Source of the DNA: Eubacteriales Family XIII. Incertae Sedis bacterium
Lineage (GTDB): Bacteria; Bacillota; Clostridia; Peptostreptococcales; Anaerovoracaceae
NCBI GenBank assembly: GCA_031263335.1
Contig: JAISGB010000258.1
Span: 1-14,711, forward strand
Reading direction: 5' to 3'
DNA length: 14,711 nucleotides
Made by a program: the position numbers and the translations under genes. Of this stretch, positions 6,503 through 14,190 are shown piece after piece (position 1 is the first letter of the stretch; every line of letters begins with the position of its first letter). The notes under the pieces were generated by a model, which worked only from the letters and a program-made list of their open reading frames with translations, ran no database searches and was not told where the DNA came from.

Positions 6503-7518
6503 ACAAACCGGATGAACTGTTGAATGAGGCGCGGGCGTCGATCGACCGATCGGCGACGGAAGCGGACATCGAGGCGGTCCGGATCGGCTTCCTCGGAAAG
6601 AAGGGGAGGCTGACGGCGATCCTGCGTTCCATGGGCGATCTGAACCCCGACGAACGCAAGGAATTGGGTCTGCGGGCGAACCGCGTCCGTGATGAGATAG
6701 AAGCCCTCATCGGCGAGAAGAAGCGCGCGATCACGGCGGCGTTGCGGGCCGAACGCTTCTCCTCGGAGAAATTGGACGTGACGGAACCCGGCAAGGGCGT
6801 TTCGCTCGGCAGCAGGCATCCCATCACGCGGACCATCGACGAGATATGCCGCATCTTCGCGAATATGGGTTACAGCGTGACGGAGGGGCCGGAGGCGGAG
6901 ACGGTGTTCAACAATTTTGACGCTCTGAACGCGGCGCCCAACCATCCCTCGCGCGATCTGACGGACACCTTCTACATCACGGAGGACATCCTGTTGCGCA
7001 CGCAGACGTCGCCCGTCCAGGTGCGGACCTTGCGCAGTACGCAGCCGCCCATCAAGGTCATCTCCCCGGGCAGATGTTTCCGCGCGGATACGCCGGACGC
7101 GACCCATTCCCCCATGTTTCATCAGGTCGAAGGACTGTTGGTCGACGAGGGCGTGACCATGGCCGACCTGAAAGGCGCCTTGGACGCCTTCGCGAAGCGC
7201 ATGTTCGGCAACGACGTGACCACGAAGTTCCGGCCGCATTTCTTCCCGTTCACGGAGCCGAGCGCGGAGATGGACATGTCGTGCTTCGTCTGCCGGGGCA
7301 AGGGCTGCCGTGTCTGCAAAGGGAGCGGTTGGATCGAGATACTCGGTTGCGGCATGGTTCATCCAAATGTCTTGCGGGTCGGCGGCGCGGACGCCGAGCG
7401 GTATACGGGCTTTGCCTTCGGTATCGGGGTGGAGCGCATCGCCATGCTGAAGCACGGCATCGAGGATATCCGTCTGTTCTACGAGAACGACATCCGCTTC
7501 ATCGGCCAGTTCGCATAA
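6496..7518 (+). CDS. pheS: Phenylalanyl-tRNA synthetase alpha subunit
   Basis: This is the catalytic subunit of the alpha2-beta2 class II enzyme that charges tRNA-Phe. It is 340 residues, the usual length. Residues 1-90 form the helical N-terminal arm. The catalytic core starts at SLGSRHPITRTIDEI and holds motif 2 around FRADTPDATHSPMFHQVEG (from 195) and motif 3 GIGVERIAML (from 309). Four cysteines (263, 266, 271, 274) in CFVCRGKGCRVCKGSGW form a possible metal site, as in many bacterial PheS. CAGGAGG (6485-6491) precedes the ATG, inside the end of the methyltransferase gene. pheT follows after a 176-base gap holding a structured element, although pheS and pheT usually lie close together. 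Confidence 0.97.
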   Translation: MLNKPDELLNEARASIDRSATEADIEAVRIGFLGKKGRLTAILRSMGDLNPDERKELGLRANRVRDEIEALIGEKKRAITAALRAERFSSEKLDVTEPGKGVSLGSRHPITRTIDEICRIFANMGYSVTEGPEAETVFNNFDALNAAPNHPSRDLTDTFYITEDILLRTQTSPVQVRTLRSTQPPIKVISPGRCFRADTPDATHSPMFHQVEGLLVDEGVTMADLKGALDAFAKRMFGNDVTTKFRPHFFPFTEPSAEMDMSCFVCRGKGCRVCKGSGWIEILGCGMVHPNVLRVGGADAERYTGFAFGIGVERIAMLKHGIEDIRLFYENDIRFIGQFA

Positions 7519-7522
7519 TCTC

Positions 7523-7676
7523 GAATCAAAACTACTCAACGGTCGCGATAGTTTTGATGGAGTCCGGGTTCCAAGGCCGAATTTGGCTCCCCGGAGCGTA
7601 CACAGGCGTACGTGAGGAAGACAAAATCGGTATTGGGTTCCGGAATACGCAAAAATAGCGTGAACGTTGAGTAGTT
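7523..7676 (+). repeat. Structured intergenic element A (pheS-pheT)
   Basis: A 154-base element homologous to 10131-10313; the first 50 bases of the common part (7526-7575) match at 48 positions. Possible pairings: an outer stem ACTACTCAACG (7531-7541) with CGTTGAGTAGT (7665-7675), extended by CGC (7544-7546) with GCG (7658-7660). A 5' local hairpin pairs TCAAAACTA (7526-7534) with TAGTTTTGA (7549-7557) and competes with the outer stem. A central hairpin has TCCGG (7563-7567)/CCGGA (7640-7644), a symmetric GTT/GTT loop, the 15-base arms 7571-7585/7622-7636 with two mismatches, and an apical CGTAC (7597-7601)/GTACG (7608-7612) around a 6-base loop. The outer 3' arm ends 6 bases before the pheT ribosome site. 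It is not a T-box: no T-box sequence or terminator is present. Confidence 0.75.
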
Positions 7677-7694
7677 ACAGTAAAGGAGAGATAA

Positions 7695-10109
7695 ATGTTA
7701 GTACCCCTTTCTTGGCTTAGGCAATATACGGACATCGACGCGGACGCGGAGACATTTGCGGAACGGATGATCCTGTCCGGTTCCAATGTCGAAACGGTTC
7801 GGACCTTTGGCAAGGACATCAAAGGCGTCGTCATCGGGCGCGTGCTGTCCGTCGAACGCCATGAGAATTCGGATCACCTGTTCATCTGCCGCGTGGATGT
7901 GGGCGCGGATACGCGCACCATCGTCACGGGCGCGCCGAACGTGTCGCCCGGTATCTTGGTTCCCGTTGCCCTGCACGGCAGCGAACTGCCCGGCGGCATA
8001 CGGATCAAGAAGGGGAAGTTGCGGGGCGTGATGAGCGAGGGCATGATCTGCTCCCCCGAGGAATTGGGGTTTGACGACAAGGTGACCCCCATCTCGAGCA
8101 AGGATGGGATATGGATCCTGCCCGATGAATTTGAGGTTGGCGCCGACGCGCCGACCGCCATGTGCTTAGACGAGACGGTCGTGGATTTCGAGATCACCCC
8201 CAACCGGCCGGACTGCCTTTCGATATTGGGCATGGCGCGCGAGGCGGCGGCGGTCTTCGGCGCGCCCCTGCGGTATCCGAATACGGACGCGCCGATCGCT
8301 TCGCAACATACCGCCGCCGATTTCATCAGGGTGGAGATACGCAGACCCGATCTCTGCGGGCGGTACGCCGCGCGCGCGGCGGAGGACATCGTCATCGGGG
8401 AAAGCCCGTGGTGGTTGCAACGCAGGCTGATGTTCGCGGGGATGCGCCCCATCAACAACATCGTGGACATTACCAACTATGTGATGTTGGAATACGGCCA
8501 TCCCATCCACGCGTTTGACATCCGTACCATCGCGGGCGGCGTCATCATCGTGGACACGGCAAAGGACGGGGAGACCTTCACCACGTTGGACAACGTGACG
8601 CGTACCCTGCGCGGGGACATGTTGCTCATCAATGACGGGGAGAAGGGCGTCGCCATCGCCGGCGTGATGGGCGGCCTGAACTCCGAGATCGAAGCGGATA
8701 CGCGGACGATCCTCGTGGAGGCCGCGAATTTCAACCCGTCCGGCGTACGGCTGACCTCCAAGGCCCTGGGTATCCGCAGCGAGGCGTCCTCGCGGTTCGA
8801 AAAGGGCGTTTCTGCGGAACTGTCGGGCGCTGCGGCCGATCGGGTCTGCGCGCTGATCGCCGAGACGGGCGCGGGTCGGGTCGCCGCCGGCATCGTGGAC
8901 AATTACCCCGGCAAGGCGGAACGCGCGTCCATACGCGTCAGGGTTGACCGCATGAACGCGTTGCTCGGGACGACGATCGGGGCGGACGAGATGGCGAACA
9001 TGCTCGAGCGGCTCGAGATGGACGTAGCGCGGGAACCGGGCATCCTGCGCGTCACCCCGCCGCATGTGCGGATCGACCTCACGGAGGAGGTGGATTTCAG
9101 CGAGGAGATCGGGCGTATGTACGGCTACGATCGCTTGGACGCGACCCTGCACCGGGACAATGTGGAGGTCGTCGTCCCGAGAAGCCTCTCCCTGCGGGAG
9201 ACGGTTCGCGGGACATTGACGGCCATGGGGCTCAGCGAGATACAGACATACAGCTTCGTTTCACCCGAAGGCGCGGATCGGATCGGCTTGCCGGCGGATT
9301 CGCCCGCGCGGGATTTCGTGCGTCTGCGCAACCCGCTCGGCGAGGAGAACAGCGTCATGCGGACGGCGCTTTTGCCCAATATGCTTGAGATATTGAAGGG
9401 GAATTTCAACAGGAGCAACGCGAACGTCAAGCTCTTTGAGATAGGGAACACCTTCCTGAACGCGGGCGCGGGGACTCTGCCCACGGAACGACTCTCCCTG
9501 TCCGTCGGCGCATACGGCGTGTGGGGATTCTTTGAACTGAAAGGCGTCGTCGAAGGGGTCTTGCGGCGCCTTGGGATCGAGGGCGCGATCTTCGAGTCGG
9601 CCGCCGATACGGGGACCTACCATCCGGGTCGTTGCGCGCGGGTATTCCTGCCCGGGTCGGACGAGGTCGCCGCGGATCGCCGCGCGATCGGTCTCCTCGG
9701 GGAGATACATCCCGATGTGCGCGCGGCCTATGACATCGGCGCGGACGTATGGGGCGCCGAGATCGACCTCGAGTATGTGATCGGGCGGGCGGATCTCACG
9801 CGGCGATATGAGCCTTTGGATCGATATCCGGCGGTGACGCGGGACGTCTCGCTCCTCACAACCGAGGACGTGACCGTCGGCGCCGTCACGGAGATCATCG
9901 CGCAAACGGGCGGCAAGTTGCTGGAGCGGGCGGAATTGTTCGACGTATACAGGGGAAAGCAGATACCGGACGGCATGAAAAGCCTGTCCTTCAGCCTCAC
10001 ATATCGGGCGCCGGATCGGACGCTCACCGACGAGGAGGTCGCGAAGACGCACGAGAAAATATTGAAGGCGATCGAAGAAAATACAGGAGCCGGCTTGCGT
10101 GAAGTGTGA
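7695..10109 (+). CDS. pheT: Phenylalanyl-tRNA synthetase beta subunit
   Basis: This 804-residue subunit binds tRNA-Phe and edits mischarged Tyr; with PheS it forms the cytosolic alpha2-beta2 enzyme. Domains in order: N-terminal MLVPLSWLRQYTDIDADAETFAERM; an EMAP/tRNA-binding domain (about 40-150, with HLFICRVDVG and VTGAPNV); the B3/B4 editing domain (about 210-380, with RPINNIVDITNYVMLEYGHP, HAFD, GVMGG and RTILVEAANFNP); B5 (about 408-477); a catalytic-like core (FVRLRNPLGEENSVMRTALLP); and the C-terminal anticodon-binding FDX-ACB domain (about 703-804, starting YEPLDRYPAVTRDVSLL). Length and domain order match full-length bacterial PheT. AAAGGAGA (7682-7689) precedes the ATG. Structured elements lie immediately upstream and downstream of the gene. 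Confidence 0.97.
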   Translation: MLVPLSWLRQYTDIDADAETFAERMILSGSNVETVRTFGKDIKGVVIGRVLSVERHENSDHLFICRVDVGADTRTIVTGAPNVSPGILVPVALHGSELPGGIRIKKGKLRGVMSEGMICSPEELGFDDKVTPISSKDGIWILPDEFEVGADAPTAMCLDETVVDFEITPNRPDCLSILGMAREAAAVFGAPLRYPNTDAPIASQHTAADFIRVEIRRPDLCGRYAARAAEDIVIGESPWWLQRRLMFAGMRPINNIVDITNYVMLEYGHPIHAFDIRTIAGGVIIVDTAKDGETFTTLDNVTRTLRGDMLLINDGEKGVAIAGVMGGLNSEIEADTRTILVEAANFNPSGVRLTSKALGIRSEASSRFEKGVSAELSGAAADRVCALIAETGAGRVAAGIVDNYPGKAERASIRVRVDRMNALLGTTIGADEMANMLERLEMDVAREPGILRVTPPHVRIDLTEEVDFSEEIGRMYGYDRLDATLHRDNVEVVVPRSLSLRETVRGTLTAMGLSEIQTYSFVSPEGADRIGLPADSPARDFVRLRNPLGEENSVMRTALLPNMLEILKGNFNRSNANVKLFEIGNTFLNAGAGTLPTERLSLSVGAYGVWGFFELKGVVEGVLRRLGIEGAIFESAADTGTYHPGRCARVFLPGSDEVAADRRAIGLLGEIHPDVRAAYDIGADVWGAEIDLEYVIGRADLTRRYEPLDRYPAVTRDVSLLTTEDVTVGAVTEIIAQTGGKLLERAELFDVYRGKQIPDGMKSLSFSLTYRAPDRTLTDEEVAKTHEKILKAIEENTGAGLREV

Positions 10110-10130
10110 TAGAATATCTTTAAGCGACTC

Positions 10131-10313
10131 AGATCAAAACTACTTAACGGTCGCGATAGTTTTGATGCAGTCCGGGTTCCAAGAACGGATTTGGCTCCCG
10201 GAGCGTACTCAGATGTACGTGAGGACGGCAAATTCGTTCTTGGGTTCCGGAATGTGCAACGCTTGGGATGGAACTCGTTGCACTCGTAGCTAATAGCGTG
10301 ATCGTTAAGTAGT
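10131..10313 (+). repeat. Structured intergenic element B (pheT-zapA)
   Basis: A homologue of 7523-7676, about 30 bases longer. The outer stem is ACTACTTAACG (10139-10149) with CGTTAAGTAGT (10303-10313): both arms changed relative to the other copy, so pairing is kept. CGC (10152-10154) pairs with GCG (10296-10298). The 5' local hairpin pairs 10134-10142 with 10157-10165. The central hairpin has TCCGG (10171-10175)/CCGGA (10247-10251), a GTT/GTT loop, then CCAAGAACG (10179-10187)/CGTTCTTGG (10235-10243) and ATTTG (10189-10193)/CAAAT (10229-10233) joined by one G-T pair. The apex is CGTAC (10204-10208)/GTACG (10215-10219). An extra hairpin, GTGCAACG (10254-10261)/CGTTGCAC (10276-10283), is absent from the other copy. 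The element ends about 20 bases before the zapA AGGAGG. Confidence 0.75.
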
Positions 10314-10344
10314 ATCCTAATAAAAGGGAGCGAGGAGGCAGGTT

Positions 10345-10965
10345 ATGTCTGACACCAATAAAGTCAACGTCAGGATCTATGGGCAGGAATACACCATTTC
10401 CGGCGTCAAGGCCCGGGACTACATCATGAAGGTCGCGGATCATGTGGACGCGATGATGCGCGAGATAGCCGAGAGCACGGGCGGCGGTTCCATGTCCTCG
10501 CTTGCGGTGTTGGCCGCGGTCAATATCACCGACGAGATGTTCTCCTTGCAGGAGGAACAGGGCGAGCGGGACCTCGAGAAGGATCAATTGGCGAAGGACG
10601 TCGCGCATTATACGCAACTCTGGGAGGAGGCGAAGCGCAATTTCCTCCAATACAAGGATGACGCGCAGACCGTCGTGGACCAGAAGGACAAACTACAGGA
10701 AAGACTGAACCAACTTGCCATCGAAAACGACACGCTGATCCGGGCGGCGACCGATAAAGAACAGCGGATCGAGGATGTCGAAAACCGCGTCAAGAGCTTG
10801 GTGCAACGCCTAAAAGTAGAGGAGGAAGGACAGGTCGTATCCTCGGAACAGATTCGGGATTTGGAAGATAAGTACAAAGAGATCGAGGGCAGTTATTTTG
10901 AACTCCAGATGGAGAATATTCGGCTGAAGGGGGATCTGGAGCGGTATAAGAAGCTCTCCGAGTGA
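10345..10965 (+). CDS. zapA: ZapA-family cell division protein with long coiled-coil extension
   Basis: ZapA binds FtsZ filaments and promotes their bundling at the division site. Residues about 6-75 match the ZapA domain: VNVRIYGQEYTISGVKARDYIMKVADHVDAMMREIAE, then SSLAVLAAVNITDEMF. Residues about 76-206 are almost entirely charged heptad-like helix (for example KDKLQERLNQLAIENDTLI and LQMENIRLKGDLERYKKL), predicted coiled coil. The 206 residues greatly exceed the roughly 85-110 of B. subtilis or E. coli ZapA, although long ZapA forms occur in Clostridia. AGGAGG (10333-10338) lies 6 bases before the ATG. The stop overlaps the GTG start of mutS2. zapA next to pheT and mutS2 is a known Firmicutes arrangement. 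The family assignment is firm; the role of the extension is not known from sequence. Confidence 0.9.
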   Translation: MSDTNKVNVRIYGQEYTISGVKARDYIMKVADHVDAMMREIAESTGGGSMSSLAVLAAVNITDEMFSLQEEQGERDLEKDQLAKDVAHYTQLWEEAKRNFLQYKDDAQTVVDQKDKLQERLNQLAIENDTLIRAATDKEQRIEDVENRVKSLVQRLKVEEEGQVVSSEQIRDLEDKYKEIEGSYFELQMENIRLKGDLERYKKLSE

Positions 10966-13403
10966 TTCGGATGATCGACGATAAGCGGCCGTATGGCGTC
11001 CTTGAATACGCGAAGGTATTGAATGGGTTGGCGGCGCGCGCCTCCTCCGCGCTCGCTGCGGAGGAGGCGCGGTCGCTTGAGCCTTCGAACGACATCGCGA
11101 TCGTACGGGAACGATTGGCGGAAACCTCGGAGGCGTACGCCGTGATCATGCGCAAGGGCGCGCTTTCCTTGGGGGAATTCGGCGATATCGCGTCCGCCGT
11201 ATCCTACGCGGAGAAGGGCGGCGTCCTATCCATGGGGCAACTCTTAGACGTGGCTCGCCAACTCGGCGCGGCGCGGCGCGCGATCTCCTTCCTCCGCTCC
11301 GACGTGCCGGACATCCCGATGCTCTCGGGTCTGCTGTCCGTCATGGAGACGAACAAGCCGCTCGAAGATCGGATCGTCGCGTCCATCATCAGTGAGACGG
11401 AGATGTCCGACGCCGCCGGTCCGGAGTTGCGCAGGATCAGGCGTCGCATCGCGATCCAAAACGACAATATCCGGGAAAAACTCAACAAGATGATCACCTC
11501 GTCCGCCTATCGCGACCTGTTGCGGGATCCCTTGGTCACGCTGCGGGACGGTCGTTTCTGTCTGCCCGTCCGTCAGGAATGCCAACAGAGATTCCCCGGC
11601 ATCGTCCATGACCGGAGCAAGGGCGGAGCCACCGTATTCATCGAGCCACAGGCGATCGTGGATCTCAACAACGGCCTACGCGAGTTGGAATTGGATGAGG
11701 AACGGGAGATAGAGCGTATATTGTGGGAATTGTCCGCGCTCGTCGGTGCGATGGCCGAGGCGTTGCGGATCAATCAGCGCATGCTTGTACACTTGGACCT
11801 GATCTTCGCGAAGGCTCTCCTTTCCTCGGATATGCGGGGGACGGAACCCGAGCTCAACGAGGGGGAACGGCTCGAGATTGCGGAAGGCCGCCATCCGCTC
11901 ATCGACGCACAGGTTGCGGTCCCCATCAGCCTCAGCTTGGGCGGGGCTTATCGGACGCTCATCATCACGGGGCCGAACACGGGCGGAAAGACCGTCACGC
12001 TCAAGACCGTGGGGCTGTTCATCCTCATGGCGGAGGCGGGGTTGCATCTCCCCGCGTCGCGGGCAAGCATTCCCGTCGTTTCCGATATCTATGCGGACAT
12101 AGGCGACGAGCAGAGCATCGAGCAGAGCCTGTCCACCTTTTCATCGCATATGAAGCACATTGTCGAGATCGTCGCGGACGCCGATCGGGACAGCGTCGTA
12201 TTCTTGGACGAGTTGGGCGCGGGGACCGATCCGACGGAAGGCGCGGCCTTGGCCATTTCTGTTTTGGAGACCCTGCGAGCCAAAGGTTGCATGATCATGG
12301 CGACGACCCACTATACGGAGATCAAGAAATACGCCGTCACCACAGACGGCGTGGAGAACGCCTCCATGGAATTTGACGTGGAGACCTTGAGTCCCACGTT
12401 CCGGCTGACCTTGGGGATGCCCGGGCGTTCCAACGCCTTTGAGATATCCCGAAAATTGGGATTGCCGGAACCCTTGGTCGATCGGGCGGCCGCGCTCTTG
12501 GACAGCGGCAGCATCGCTTTTGAGACCGTCCTCGCGCGTGCGGAAGCGGACAGGCGGGCGGCGCAGGAGGACAGACTGGAGGCGGAAGCCCTGCGCGCGG
12601 AGTTGGAACGCCGGCGGGCGGAGTTGGAGCGGCGCGTCGCCGATCTCGAGAACGAACGGGCGGAGATCTTGCGGAAGGCGAAGGACGCGGCGGCGGAGAC
12701 GATCGCCGAGGCGGAGGACTACGCCGCCATCGCGCGCGACGAGCTGAAATCCCTGATAGACGAAGCAAAACACATCGGGGCCGGTTCCGGGCGTGCCACA
12801 GAGACTTCCGACCGAGGGGATCTCTACCGCCGAATGGATGGGAACAGGAAGACCTTGGCGCGGCTGAAAAGCGGGTATCGCGCAGGCGATCGGGTTTCCG
12901 CGCGCGCGCGTGAAAACCCGCAGGGCGGGGCGCTCCGCGCGCAGGATGTCCGAATCGGCGATCACGTGCGCCTCTTGGATTTTGACGCGGAAGGGGAGGT
13001 GCTGACCGCGCCCGATGAGAAGGGCGACGTGCAGGTGCGCGTGGGACGGATCCGCATGACCGCGCCCATCTCGAACCTGAGATCCGCCGGGGGCGGCGGC
13101 AAGAAAGAATCCGCGCAGGGATACAGGCACGGAACCATCGTCCGCGCGAAGATGGACAGCATCGGCATGTCCGTCGATGTCCACGGACAAAATTTGGATG
13201 AGGCGGAACGCACGGTAGACAAGTATTTGGACGACGCCTTCCTCGCCGGATTGCGGGAGGTGAACGTCATTCACGGCAAGGGAGAGGGCATCCTGCGAAA
13301 CGGTCTGCGCAGGATGCTGAAACAGCACAGGCATGTGCGGTCGTCCCGTCCCGGCGGCCCGGGGGAGGGCGGCGACGGCACGACCATCGTCACGCTCAAA
13401 TGA
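10962..13403 (+). CDS. mutS2: Endonuclease MutS2
   Basis: This 813-residue MutS2 protein is a homodimeric ATPase of the MutS superfamily with a C-terminal Smr domain. The family has been tied to suppression of recombination and, in B. subtilis, to rescue of collided ribosomes; it is not classical mismatch repair. Seen: the core/clamp region; Walker A GPNTGGKT (337-344); the ATPase signature around STFSSHMKHI; Walker B VVFLDE with Asp416-Glu417; a long charged coiled coil (about 525-605); a small beta domain (RIGDHVRLLDFDAEGEVL); and the Smr domain from about 735, with VDVHG (738-742) and HGKGEGILR (from 771), ending GGDGTTIVTLK. It lacks the N-terminal mismatch-recognition domain, as expected. 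The GTG at 10962 overlaps the zapA stop; an ATG at 10971 is an equally possible start, and neither has a strong ribosome site. The gene ends 10 bases from the convergent trpA. Confidence 0.95.
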   Translation: MIRMIDDKRPYGVLEYAKVLNGLAARASSALAAEEARSLEPSNDIAIVRERLAETSEAYAVIMRKGALSLGEFGDIASAVSYAEKGGVLSMGQLLDVARQLGAARRAISFLRSDVPDIPMLSGLLSVMETNKPLEDRIVASIISETEMSDAAGPELRRIRRRIAIQNDNIREKLNKMITSSAYRDLLRDPLVTLRDGRFCLPVRQECQQRFPGIVHDRSKGGATVFIEPQAIVDLNNGLRELELDEEREIERILWELSALVGAMAEALRINQRMLVHLDLIFAKALLSSDMRGTEPELNEGERLEIAEGRHPLIDAQVAVPISLSLGGAYRTLIITGPNTGGKTVTLKTVGLFILMAEAGLHLPASRASIPVVSDIYADIGDEQSIEQSLSTFSSHMKHIVEIVADADRDSVVFLDELGAGTDPTEGAALAISVLETLRAKGCMIMATTHYTEIKKYAVTTDGVENASMEFDVETLSPTFRLTLGMPGRSNAFEISRKLGLPEPLVDRAAALLDSGSIAFETVLARAEADRRAAQEDRLEAEALRAELERRRAELERRVADLENERAEILRKAKDAAAETIAEAEDYAAIARDELKSLIDEAKHIGAGSGRATETSDRGDLYRRMDGNRKTLARLKSGYRAGDRVSARARENPQGGALRAQDVRIGDHVRLLDFDAEGEVLTAPDEKGDVQVRVGRIRMTAPISNLRSAGGGGKKESAQGYRHGTIVRAKMDSIGMSVDVHGQNLDEAERTVDKYLDDAFLAGLREVNVIHGKGEGILRNGLRRMLKQHRHVRSSRPGGPGEGGDGTTIVTLK

Positions 13404-13413
13404 GCGGCGGTCT

Positions 13414-14190
13414 TCATTCCGAACGCATCGCGGCCTTCATGCGGCGTACGTAGCTTTCCAACAAGGGCGCGGCGTCGCGCCCGTATTCCGCGATGATGCT
13501 GACGATGGCGCTGCCCACGATCACGCCGTCGGCGTCTCGGGACAGTTCTGCGGCCTGTTCGGGCCGGTGGACGCCGAAACCGACGGCGACGGGGATGTCC
13601 GTGTACGCGCGGATGTTCGCGACAAGCCGCGGGATGTCGCCCGTGATCGCCCGGCGCGCGCCCGTCACGCCGAGCGATGACACGAGATAGACGTAACCTT
13701 CGGCGGCGCGCGCGATCCGCGCGACGCGTTCGGCTGAGGTCGGCGCGATGAGCGGAATCAGGTCCACGCCGTGCACGGCGGTGAAGCCCGCGACCTCGTC
13801 GCGTTCCTCAAGGGGCAGATCGGGGATGATGACGCCGCTCACGCCGCAGTCCGCGCAACGCGCGAAGAACGCGTCATATCCATATTGCAGGATGGGGTTC
13901 AGATATGTCATGAAGGCCAATGGGACGGAGATCTCGCCCTTCAAGGAGCGGAGCGTCCCAAAGACGCCGTCCAAGGTCGCGCCCGACGCGAGGGCGCGCA
14001 GATTTGCCGCCTGTATAACCTCGCCTTCGGCGATCGGATCGGAGAACGGTATACCGATCTCGATGATGTCCGCGCCCGCTTTCTCCAACGCGCGGATGAA
14101 TTCCCCTGTCTTGTCCGGCGCCGGATCGCCCGCCATCAGGTAGGCGACAAACGCCTTGCGGTCGCGGAACGCTTCACTGATCTTACTCAT
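13414..14190 (-). CDS. trpA: Tryptophan synthase alpha subunit
   Basis: TrpA cleaves indole-3-glycerol phosphate to indole and glyceraldehyde-3-phosphate, feeding indole through a tunnel to TrpB. The 258-residue protein is a full-length TIM barrel. Seen motifs: [10 protein letters not shown] (14-23), the catalytic Glu44 in [59 protein letters not shown] and [14 protein letters not shown]. The second catalytic acid, Asp60 in the Salmonella enzyme (ADGP), is Glu55 here (AEGE), a conservative change. The start at 14190 is chosen because GGAGGGGAGG lies 6 bases upstream; an in-frame start at 14229 would lie deep in trpB and has no such site. It overlaps the end of trpB by 8 bases, so the subunits are coupled. 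Its stop faces that of mutS2. Confidence 0.96.
   Translation of the reverse strand: MSKISEAFRDRKAFVAYLMAGDPAPDKTGEFIRALEKAGADIIEIGIPFSDPIAEGEVIQAANLRALASGATLDGVFGTLRSLKGEISVPLAFMTYLNPILQYGYDAFFARCADCGVSGVIIPDLPLEERDEVAGFTAVHGVDLIPLIAPTSAERVARIARAAEGYVYLVSSLGVTGARRAITGDIPRLVANIRAYTDIPVAVGFGVHRPEQAAELSRDADGVIVGSAIVSIIAEYGRDAAPLLESYVRRMKAAMRSE

Noticed and set aside
6406..7539. A 377-codon open frame on the minus strand over pheS
   Set aside because: It lies antisense to a full-length, motif-complete PheS, with low-complexity Arg-rich composition and no family resemblance.
7531..7675. Insertion sequence or transposon remnant bounded by 11-bp inverted repeats
   Set aside because: No transposase and no clear target-site duplication flank either copy. 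A MITE-like origin is not excluded, so it is listed as a repeat rather than a mobile element.
7519..7694. T-box leader for phenylalanyl-tRNA synthetase
   Set aside because: There is no T-box sequence, no specifier-loop layout and no terminator/antiterminator pair. The same element precedes zapA, which has no link to tRNA-Phe.
10099..10293. A 64-codon open frame across the zapA-leader element that shares a peptide stretch with the frame ending at 7658 in the pheT-leader element
   Set aside because: The shared peptide is only the translation of the repeated DNA. Frames diverge after the first part, changes follow stem pairing rather than codon positions, and no ribosome site precedes it.
12141..13334. 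A 397-codon open frame on the minus strand over mutS2
   Set aside because: It is antisense to the ATPase and Smr domains of MutS2; no recognisable domain and no ribosome site.
13394..13405. Bidirectional terminator between mutS2 and trpA
   Set aside because: The GCTCA/TGAGC stem is only 5 bp with a 2-base loop and no T run on either strand.
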